Shown here: positions 1 through 5,319 of the stretch, in pieces | Position numbering within the stretch: position 1 is the stretch's first letter | Layout of the letters: each line of letters starts with the position of its first letter | NCBI GenBank assembly: GCA_005883775.1 | Contig: VBEU01000179.1 | Location: forward strand, 1 to 5,339 | Reading direction: 5' to 3' | Length of the DNA stretch: 5,339 nt | From: Chloroflexota bacterium | GTDB taxonomy: Bacteria > Chloroflexota > Limnocylindria > P2-11E | The notes under the pieces: generated by a model | The model's input: only the letters and a program-made list of their open reading frames with translations | Told to the model about the DNA's origin: nothing | Databases searched by the model: none | Translations under genes and position numbers: made by a program

Positions 1-695
1 TCGGCGATGCTGTGCGGCTGGTCGAGGACGATCGGGTGACCGGCCCGCACCGAGCGGCCGACCGCGTCCGCACCCTCGGGTTCGACACCCACGATCCGTA
101 TCGTCGGTCGCGAGCTCCGGAGCGCGAGCGCGATGCCGGCGATCAGGCCGCCACCCCCGACGGCGACGATGACGAGCTCCACGTCCGGGAGGTCATCCAG
201 GATCTCGAGACCGATCGTGCCCTGCCCGGCGATGACGAGTGGATCGGCGTAGGGATGGATGAGTGTCTTGCCCTGCTCCCGCTCGATCCGATGGGCGAGG
301 GCGAGCGTGTCGTCGTACACGTCGCCCTCGAGTAAGACCTGGGCGCCATACGCCCGACACACTCGGACGATCGTCTCCGAGACGCCGCGCGGCATGATCA
401 CGGTCGCCGGCGCACTAAGCGCCGACGCCGCGAATGCGACGCCTTGCGCGTGGCTGCCGGCCGAGGCCGCGACCACGCCGCGACGCCGCGCCGCGTCGTC
501 CAGCGAGGCGATCTTGTTGAGAGCGCCACGGACTTTGAAAGTGCGCGTCGGCTTGAAGGTCTCGATCTTGAGGTAGATTTCGGCGTCGAGGTCGGCTGAC
601 AGCAGCGGCGAGCGCTCAAGTGGCGCGCGCGGCAGATAGCGGTCCACGACGCGGCGCGCAGCCACCAGATCGGCGACGGTCGGCTCTCGATGCAC
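1..695 (-). CDS. ilvA: Threonine/serine ammonia-lyase (threonine dehydratase, IlvA type), C-terminus cut by window edge
   Basis: PLP-dependent fold-type II enzyme, expected to deaminate L-threonine to 2-oxobutyrate (or L-serine to pyruvate) in the cytoplasm, the entry step of isoleucine synthesis or a catabolic route. I translated the minus strand without a break for 231 codons. Visible are the PLP-lysine motif TFKVRGA (Lys54), the cofactor loop SAGSHAQG (residues 78-85), and the phosphate-binding glycine loop VGGGGL (179-184), followed by VGVEPEGAD. The family loop is normally SAGNHAQG, so Asn is Ser here. The GTG at 693-695 fits the usual N-terminus (VHREPTVADL). An in-frame GTG at 726-728 would add 11 residues and overlap prmC by 8 bases. 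There is only a weak upstream purine run (GGAAG, 12 bases away). The C-terminus lies outside the window, so the presence of an ACT regulatory domain, which would separate biosynthetic from catabolic forms, cannot be judged. Serine racemase or another fold-type II relative is possible. Confidence 0.88.
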   Translation of the reverse strand, partial: MHREPTVADLVAARRVVDRYLPRAPLERSPLLSADLDAEIYLKIETFKPTRTFKVRGALNKIASLDDAARRRGVVAASAGSHAQGVAFAASALSAPATVIMPRGVSETIVRVCRAYGAQVLLEGDVYDDTLALAHRIEREQGKTLIHPYADPLVIAGQGTIGLEILDDLPDVELVIVAVGGGGLIAGIALALRSSRPTIRIVGVEPEGADAVGRSVRAGHPIVLDQPHSIA

Positions 696-720
696 GGCGC
701 GACGATACTTCCGCCCAAAG
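696..720. promoter_or_regulatory. 25-base divergent gap between ilvA and prmC, possible back-to-back promoters
   Basis: Only 25 bases separate the two divergent GTG starts. Within the gap, GATACT (704-709, plus strand) and TATCGT (707-702, minus strand) each match 4 of 6 bases of the bacterial -10 consensus and overlap one another. Their spacing would place both transcription starts within a few bases of the start codons, meaning leaderless or nearly leaderless messages. This agrees with the lack of a clear Shine-Dalgarno site before either gene. I see no matching -35 element, so the assignment is weak. The promoters could instead lie inside the opposite gene. Confidence 0.25.
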
Positions 721-1569
721 GTGCGCACTTGGGGCGAGGAGCGCGATGAGGCGGTCGCCGCGCTACGCGCGGCGGGCATCCCGACGGCGGCCCTCGATGC
801 GGACGTCATCCTCGCACACGTGCTCGGGGTGACGAAGGAGATGCTGTACGCGCATCCCGACACGGAGATGACCCTCGGCGCGGAGCGTCGTTATCGGGAC
901 TTGATCGAGCGACGCGCGAAGGGTGAGCCTGTGGCGTACCTCCGAGGCTTCAAAGAGTTCTACGGCCTCCGCTTCACCGTCGACCACCGCGTGCTCATTC
1001 CGCGCCCCGAGACGGAGACGCTCGTCGATGCAGCGCGCGAGGTCATCGCCGGTCGCACAGTCACCGTCGCCGACGTCGGGACGGGTTCGGGTGCCGTCGC
1101 GGTCGCCATCGCGGCGCACGAACCGACCGTGCACGTCATCGCGACGGACATCAGCGTCGATGCGCTCGTCGTCGCGCGTGAGAACACCCTACGCAACGGC
1201 GTCGCCGACCGGATCGAGCTGCGCGAAGGGGATCTCCTCGCGCCGATCGCGGAGCCCGTCGACCTCGTCGTCGCCAACCTGCCGTATCTCCGTGACGACA
1301 CGCTAGAAAATCTCGTCGGGGAACGCACGTCGCTCGCATTCGAGCCGCGCCTCGCGGTGACCGCGGGGAAGGACGGCCTGGAGCTGATCTGGCGCGCGGC
1401 ATCGGACCTCTCTCGCGTGCTCGCGCCTCAGGGTGCGGCGCTGTTCGAGATCGATCCGCCGTTCGCGGAACAGGTCGCGCATCTTCTTCAGTACTCGCTG
1501 GGCGGAGAAACGCGCGTGATCAACGACCTGGCCGGCGACGCGCGCGTCGTTGGGATCACCAGGCGCTGA
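721..1569 (+). CDS. prmC: Peptide chain release factor N5-glutamine methyltransferase PrmC (HemK)
   Basis: SAM-dependent methyltransferase that methylates the glutamine of the GGQ motif in release factors RF1 and RF2, raising termination efficiency. It has 282 residues, the usual family length. Residues 1-75 form the helical release-factor-binding domain (AGIPTAALDADVILAHVLG). Residues 93-99 are the signature IPRPETE. SAM motif I is DVGTGSGAVAVAIA (118-131), followed by the acidic ribose-binding segment ATDIS (141-145). The catalytic/substrate loop normally written NPPY reads NLPY (186-189). Near the C-terminus LFEIDPPF replaces the commoner LEIG-type segment. The GTG at 721 is chosen because it gives the expected N-terminus; the next in-frame ATG would delete the helical domain. 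No clear ribosome binding site precedes it. prfA, often just upstream, is absent: a divergent ammonia-lyase gene sits there. The stop shares one base with the next start (TGATG). Confidence 0.95.
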   Translation: MRTWGEERDEAVAALRAAGIPTAALDADVILAHVLGVTKEMLYAHPDTEMTLGAERRYRDLIERRAKGEPVAYLRGFKEFYGLRFTVDHRVLIPRPETETLVDAAREVIAGRTVTVADVGTGSGAVAVAIAAHEPTVHVIATDISVDALVVARENTLRNGVADRIELREGDLLAPIAEPVDLVVANLPYLRDDTLENLVGERTSLAFEPRLAVTAGKDGLELIWRAASDLSRVLAPQGAALFEIDPPFAEQVAHLLQYSLGGETRVINDLAGDARVVGITRR

Positions 1570-2147
1570 TGGCGCCGATGGTCAAGGCCATCGCGTTCGA
1601 TGCGGCCACGTGGCGTGAGCTCGGCCCACGGATGCTCGAGCTCGAACGCCACGAGTGGCGCGCCCGTGCATTCTCGGAGCGCGAGATGCGATGGCAGGCG
1701 ACCAACCGCGATGCCGTGGTCATGACGAGCTGGGACGGCCCGACCCTTATCGGATTCGCGGTCGCTGGACCCGCGTGGACAAAGGGCCGCGCCAGTCTTC
1801 TGAACGTGCTCATCGATCCCGCGTACCGTGGGCGCGGCCTGGTGTGGCCGCTCATCGCCGCCGTCGAGCGCGCGCTCGCAGCGCGCGGGATCCGCGAGCT
1901 CGATATCGACGCGCGTGTCGATAACGGATTCGCGGACGCGATCGAGCGGCGTTACAGGACCCGCGCGACGGTCATCGAGGCGGACCATCCGAGCCCATAC
2001 GGTCCGCAGCGGACCCTCCGGGTCGATCTCAAGAGAGCAGCGCCTCGACGTCGTCGAACGCGCGCAGCACCGCGCTCTCGAACGCCTCGCCGTCCTGCCG
2101 CCGGACGAGGACGCCTCGCAGGCCGCACTCACCCGCCCACGCGATAG
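1569..2147 (+). CDS. GNAT-family N-acetyltransferase with antisense-encoded C-terminal tail
   Basis: Probable acetyl-CoA-dependent N-acetyltransferase with unknown substrate. The core motif A region is LLNVLIDPAYRGRGLVWPLI (residues 77-96). Its acetyl-CoA pyrophosphate loop R-G-R-G-L-V (87-92) keeps the R-x-x-G part of the family pattern but has Val where Gly or Ala is normal. Helix AAVERALAARG and strand LDIDARVDN follow, with a typical GNAT ending near GPQRTLRVDL (146-154). The ATG overlaps the prmC stop as TGATG, so it is probably translationally coupled; an AGG lies about 6 bases upstream. After Leu154 the frame does not stop but runs 38 more codons rich in Arg and Pro, exactly where the opposite strand encodes the HAD C-terminus. 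That tail is very likely not native and suggests loss of the original stop. The domain assignment is fairly secure; the biological role is unknown. Confidence 0.75.
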   Translation: MAPMVKAIAFDAATWRELGPRMLELERHEWRARAFSEREMRWQATNRDAVVMTSWDGPTLIGFAVAGPAWTKGRASLLNVLIDPAYRGRGLVWPLIAAVERALAARGIRELDIDARVDNGFADAIERRYRTRATVIEADHPSPYGPQRTLRVDLKRAAPRRRRTRAAPRSRTPRRPAAGRGRLAGRTHPPTR

Positions 2148-2751
2148 CGCGATCGGAGTCGTCGATGACGACCGCGGTCGCGGGATCGGTCTCGATGTCG
2201 GCGAGGATCGCGCGGTAGTACGCAGGACCCGCCTTCCATACGTTGAGCAGATCGCTGCCGTATACGCGACCGAACAGCTCGCGCGTACCCATCGTCTCCA
2301 GATATCCGACGACGTCGCTGTGCTGGTCGCCCGATGCGACGTGCAGCTTCAGTCCGCGTTCGCGGAAATTCCGAAGTCGTTTCACGATCTGTGGAGCGCG
2401 GATGTCGACGCGCCGGCGAACGTAATCGTGCGCCGCGTTCGCGATGCGATCCGCCTGAGCCTGGGGAGGTCGGGTACGACCGACCTCATCACACATTTCG
2501 TAGAGCCACTGACGCACGTCTCCGGTGTACCAGTCGCTGATCGAAGTCGAGAGCGCGGTCACGTGAGCATCGCGATAGCGCTCGAAGGCGCGAGACGCCG
2601 CACCGACGTTGGCGTCCTCCCACGCTTTCGGATCGCCTCCGAGCTCGGTCGGTAGGAACTCGCCGAGCAACCGCCGGTACTGCGGACTCAGCACCGTGTT
2701 GTCGATGAGCACGCCCCCTTTGTCGATCAAGAGCGTGGTGATCTTGGCCAT
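2029..2751 (-). CDS. HAD-superfamily hydrolase-like protein with altered motif I
   Basis: Rossmann-fold HAD-superfamily protein of 240 residues with a probable C1-type helical cap between about residues 16 and 115. Motif I is LLIDKGGVLID: the nucleophile Asp10 is present, but the residue two positions later, normally the general acid/base Asp in phosphatases, is Gly12. Motif II is HVASGD (Ser140), motif III is the lysine in NVWKAG (Lys173) and motif IV is VVIDDSD (Asp197 and Asp198). With three motifs intact the fold is convincing, but ordinary phosphatase chemistry is doubtful; another phosphotransfer, a dehalogenase-like reaction or a binding role are alternatives. The ATG (2749-2751) is needed to include motif I. 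A purine run GGGGAAAG lies 9 bases upstream, but it and any promoter fall inside the tsaC coding sequence. The gene is head-on to its surroundings, overlaps the GNAT frame by 119 bases at its 3' end and abuts the broken tsaC 5' end. The substrate is unknown. Confidence 0.82.
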   Translation of the reverse strand: MAKITTLLIDKGGVLIDNTVLSPQYRRLLGEFLPTELGGDPKAWEDANVGAASRAFERYRDAHVTALSTSISDWYTGDVRQWLYEMCDEVGRTRPPQAQADRIANAAHDYVRRRVDIRAPQIVKRLRNFRERGLKLHVASGDQHSDVVGYLETMGTRELFGRVYGSDLLNVWKAGPAYYRAILADIETDPATAVVIDDSDRAIAWAGECGLRGVLVRRQDGEAFESAVLRAFDDVEALLS

Positions 2752-2753
2752 AG
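2029..2753. other. Candidate inserted or rearranged segment carrying the HAD gene
   Basis: The HAD reading frame fills this segment end to end, on the strand opposite to every gene from prmC to glyA. At the left edge the GNAT frame loses its expected stop (last plausible native residue Leu154, codon 2028-2030). At the right edge TsaC/Sua5 homology starts at codon 2754, immediately after an in-frame TAG (2751-2753) that overlaps the HAD ATG. Both neighbours being altered exactly at the HAD boundaries is best explained by insertion or replacement. No transposase, terminal inverted repeats or target duplication are visible. Chimeric assembly would look the same. Confidence 0.4.
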
Positions 2754-2777
2754 CTCGTCGCTTTCCCCACCGACACG

Positions 2778-3272
2778 GTGTACGGACTCTCGGCTGGTCA
2801 CGAGCACGTGCGCAAGCTCTACGGCGCGAAGGACCGTCCGAAGGAGAAGCGCATCCCCGTGCTGCTCTCGGACATCGGAAACCTCGAAGCGAGCGCGATC
2901 GTCACGCCCATCGCGCGTGCCCTCGCCCACCGCTTCTGGCCAGGCCCGCTGACCATCGTCCTCGTAGCGCCGCGACGGGGAACGATGGCGTTCCGGGTTC
3001 CCGACCATCCGCTCGCCCGGCGTCTCATCGCGGCGAGCGGAGGCGGTCTGCCGGTCACGAGCGCGAATCGTTCGGGTGAACCCGACGCGAGGACCGCGCA
3101 AGAGGTGATCGCGCAGCTGGATGGTCGCATCTCGCTCGTTCTCGACGGTGGCACGACACCCGGCGGCCTCTCCTCGACGATCGTCGACTGCACCACGGAC
3201 CAGGTCAAGATCCTCCGAGAGGGCGCGATCAGTGTGGCCGAGATCGAGAACGTTCTGGCGACCGTCGCATGA
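2778..3272 (+). CDS. tsaC: L-threonylcarbamoyladenylate synthase (TsaC/Sua5/YrdC), 5'-truncated
   Basis: The family makes threonylcarbamoyl-AMP from L-threonine, bicarbonate and ATP, the first step of t6A37 formation on ANN-decoding tRNAs. From the GTG at 2778 the product has 164 residues and contains K-x-R (Lys18, Arg20) in AKDRPKEKR, FWPGPLT (53-59), FRVPDHP (72-78), the S-x-N signature TSANRSG (94-100) and SSTIVD (132-137). In-frame homology continues upstream through LVAFPTDT to codon 2754, but codon 2751-2753 is TAG and beyond it lies only HAD antisense. The usual first 20 to 25 residues are therefore missing, and the only standard start falls inside the substrate-binding PTDTVYG motif. 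It may be a pseudogene, a protein of reduced activity, or an assembly artefact. It has the short TsaC length without the Sua5 C-terminal domain. Its stop overlaps the rpiB start by ATGA. No ribosome binding site is seen before the GTG. Confidence 0.8.
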   Translation: MYGLSAGHEHVRKLYGAKDRPKEKRIPVLLSDIGNLEASAIVTPIARALAHRFWPGPLTIVLVAPRRGTMAFRVPDHPLARRLIAASGGGLPVTSANRSGEPDARTAQEVIAQLDGRISLVLDGGTTPGGLSSTIVDCTTDQVKILREGAISVAEIENVLATVA

Positions 3273-3754
3273 AGATCGGGATCGCCGCCGATCACGGCGG
3301 CCAGCGCCTCAAGGCGTCGGTCGTCGAGCACCTGAAAGCGTCAGGGCACACCGTTTTTGCACTCGGGCCTGAGACGACCCCGGACGACGATTACCCGCTG
3401 ATCGTGCGTCCGCTCGCGGACGCGATCGCGCATGGTGATGTCGAACGGGGAATCTTCTTTTGCGGCTCGGGCATCGGTCCTGCGGTCGCGGCGAACAAGA
3501 TCGCGGGCGTTCGCGCGGCCATGGTCGAAAACGAGTGGTCGGCGCGCGACGGGGTGGAGCATGTTGATGTGAACTTGCTGACGCTCGGCGAGCGCGTGAT
3601 CGGTGAGTCGCTCGCAAAGAGCATTGTTGACGCGTACCTAGGCGCGCGGCCCGAGGGCGGGCGCCACGAGCGTCGACGGAAGCAGATCGAAGCGATTGAA
3701 CCACGACCTATGACCACGGCCGACGGAAGTTCCCGAATACGGAGGGACGTATGA
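3269..3754 (+). CDS. rpiB: Ribose-5-phosphate isomerase B
   Basis: Interconverts ribose 5-phosphate and ribulose 5-phosphate in the non-oxidative pentose phosphate pathway (RpiB/LacAB fold). It has 161 residues. Visible are the N-terminal ADHGG (Asp8, His9), the active-site Cys65 in FFCGSGIG, the AANK segment (74-77), VRAAMVENEWSARDGVEHVD, the LGERVIG strand (106-112) and the C-terminal GGRHERR phosphate-binding region (130-136). The ring-opening histidine is His98, but the following residue, Asn in the usual HND(A/T)N motif, is Val99, giving HVDVN. The CHD-type residues before YSA/WSA are also changed to VENEW. Residues from about 145 onward extend slightly beyond the usual end. The ATG overlaps the tsaC stop (ATGA) with no obvious Shine-Dalgarno site, so it probably depends on translational coupling; its own stop overlaps the glyA start in the same way. 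A related sugar-phosphate isomerase activity is possible. Confidence 0.92.
   Translation: MKIGIAADHGGQRLKASVVEHLKASGHTVFALGPETTPDDDYPLIVRPLADAIAHGDVERGIFFCGSGIGPAVAANKIAGVRAAMVENEWSARDGVEHVDVNLLTLGERVIGESLAKSIVDAYLGARPEGGRHERRRKQIEAIEPRPMTTADGSSRIRRDV
3741..3746 (+). promoter_or_regulatory. Shine-Dalgarno site of glyA
   Basis: GGAGGG lies inside the last codons of rpiB, 4 bases before the glyA ATG at 3751. It is the strongest ribosome binding site in the window and fixes the glyA start. It suggests that glyA is initiated efficiently in its own right as well as by coupling to rpiB. Confidence 0.75.
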
Positions 3755-5304
3755 GCTTGTTATCGCAATACCTCGAGCGCATCGGTGAACATTCCCCGGA
3801 TCCTGCGCCCACCGCTTTGTACGCGATGCTCGATCACGTCGCGACCGTGTCGCCGAGCGTCGCAGCCGCCATCGTCCACGAATTCAACGATCAGCGCACC
3901 AACCTGAAGCTCATCGCGAGCGAGAACTACTGCTCGCTGGCTACACAATTTGCACAGGGAACGCTGTTCACCGACAAGTACGCGGAGGGTTATCCCGCGC
4001 ATCGGTTCTACGCAGGGTGCGAGAACGTCGACGACGTCGAGAGCGAGGCGGCCCGGCTCGCGTGCGAGATCTTCGGCGCGGAACACGCGTACGTGCAGCC
4101 GCACTCTGGCGCCGACGCGAACCTCCTCGCGTACCTCGCGATACTCACGACGCGCGTCGAGACGAAGATGCTCGAACAGCTCGGCGTCGAGGACCCGACA
4201 AAGGTCGCCCGAACGGACTGGACGCGCATCCGCGAGGCGACGCACAACCAGCGTCTCCTCGGACTCGACTACTACTCGGGTGGGCACCTCACGCATGGGT
4301 ACCGTCACAACTATTCGAGCCAGCTTTTCGATGCGTACACGTACACCGTCGACCGCTCGACGATGTTGCTCGATCTCGACGAGATCCGTCGGCAGGCACG
4401 CGAGATAAAGCCGCTCGTGCTCCTCGCGGGATACAGCGCGTACTCGCGAAAGATCGACTTCGCGAAGCTCCGCGAGATCGCCGACGAAGTCGGGGCCGTA
4501 CTCATGGTCGACATGGCGCATTTCGCAGGGCTCGTGGCCGGTGGCGTCTTCGAGGGGAACTACAACCCGGTGCCGTTCGCTCAGGTCGTGACGACGACGA
4601 CGCACAAGACGCTGCGCGGTCCCCGCGGCGGGATGATCCTGTGCACGTCAGAGTTCACGGAGGCCGTCGACAAGGGGTGCCCGATCGTGCTCGGTGGTCC
4701 GTTGCCACACGTCCTCGCCGCGAAAGCGGTCGCGCTGCGGGAGGCGAGCCAGCCCAGCTTCCGTGACTACGCGCGTCGCATCGTCCAGAACGCCCAGGCC
4801 CTCGCCGAGGCCTGTGTCGCGCAGGGTATGGACGTACTCACCGGTGGCACGGACAACCATCTTCTGCTCCTCGACGTGCACAAGAGCTTTGGGCTCACCG
4901 GGCGCCAGGCGGAGTCGGCGATCCGCGAATGCCACATGACCCTCAACCGGAACGCGCTGCCGTTCGACGCGAACGGGCCGTGGTACACGAGCGGGCTGCG
5001 CGTGGGCACGCCTGCCGCGACGACCCTGGGCATGACGCCCGCCGACATGCGCGAGGTCGCCGCCGTCTTCAAGCTCGTGCTCGCGAACACAAAGCCGACG
5101 ATCATGCAGAAGGGGCCCGAGGCCGGCCAGCCGAGCCGTGCGCGCTTCCAGGTCGCTCGCGCTGCCGGAGAGGCCGCGCGGGAGCGGGTCGCGGCACTCC
5201 TCGATCGCTACCCGGTGTATCCGGAGATCGATATCGATCTCCTTCGCTCGGCGGCACGTGAGTGGGGAGAGCCTTCGAGGCCAACGGCCGCGGCCGTCCA
5301 CTGA
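3751..5304 (+). CDS. glyA: Serine hydroxymethyltransferase, long form
   Basis: PLP enzyme that converts serine and tetrahydrofolate to glycine and 5,10-methylene-tetrahydrofolate, the main one-carbon source. Seen in order: LIASENY (Glu58), KYAEGYP (76-82), VQPHSGADAN (115-124), GGHLTHG (177-183), VDMAHFAGL (253-261), the PLP lysine in TTTTHKTLRGPRGG (Lys286), GGTDNHL (365-371), and the carboxylate-binding Arg417 in SGLRVGTPA. All catalytic motifs are intact. At 517 residues it is about 100 longer than Escherichia coli GlyA. The excess is an N-terminal extension, roughly 30 extra residues between the PHSG and GGHLTHG motifs (about 134-172), and a tail after RYPVYP (486-491). An insert in the same place is known from the long GlyA of Chlamydia. 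The start is fixed by GGAGGG and the ATGA overlap with rpiB. It is cytoplasmic, and the last certain gene of the cluster here. Confidence 0.96.
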   Translation: MSLLSQYLERIGEHSPDPAPTALYAMLDHVATVSPSVAAAIVHEFNDQRTNLKLIASENYCSLATQFAQGTLFTDKYAEGYPAHRFYAGCENVDDVESEAARLACEIFGAEHAYVQPHSGADANLLAYLAILTTRVETKMLEQLGVEDPTKVARTDWTRIREATHNQRLLGLDYYSGGHLTHGYRHNYSSQLFDAYTYTVDRSTMLLDLDEIRRQAREIKPLVLLAGYSAYSRKIDFAKLREIADEVGAVLMVDMAHFAGLVAGGVFEGNYNPVPFAQVVTTTTHKTLRGPRGGMILCTSEFTEAVDKGCPIVLGGPLPHVLAAKAVALREASQPSFRDYARRIVQNAQALAEACVAQGMDVLTGGTDNHLLLLDVHKSFGLTGRQAESAIRECHMTLNRNALPFDANGPWYTSGLRVGTPAATTLGMTPADMREVAAVFKLVLANTKPTIMQKGPEAGQPSRARFQVARAAGEAARERVAALLDRYPVYPEIDIDLLRSAAREWGEPSRPTAAAVH

Positions 5305-5319
5305 GCAACGCGCAGCTCC

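Noticed and set aside
763..1134. Minus-strand open frame opposite prmC
   Set aside because: It is antisense to the PrmC domain with conserved IPRPETE and SAM motifs; no independent support.
1488..2132. Minus-strand open frame opposite the GNAT gene (214 codons), considered as a continuation of the HAD strand
   Set aside because: Low-complexity, Arg/Ser-rich start, no recognisable motif, and it overlaps the HAD C-terminus in another frame.
2022..2733. Imperfect direct repeat GTCGATCTCAAGAG (2022-2035) and GTCGATCAAGAG (2722-2733) near the two HAD junctions
   Set aside because: The right copy lies about 20 bases inside the HAD gene rather than at the junction, the match needs a 2-base gap, and GTCGAT is a frequent word in this GC-rich sequence. 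It is not convincing as a target-site duplication.
2609..3079. A plus-strand open frame crossing the HAD/tsaC junction that might supply the missing TsaC N-terminus by frameshift
   Set aside because: Upstream of 2751 it is the complement of the conserved HAD N-terminus and does not resemble a TsaC N-terminus; downstream it is out of frame with the TsaC motifs.
3760..4605. Long minus-strand open frame opposite glyA (281 codons)
   Set aside because: It is antisense to the fully conserved GlyA motifs and has Arg/Val-rich composition typical of shadow frames in GC-rich DNA.
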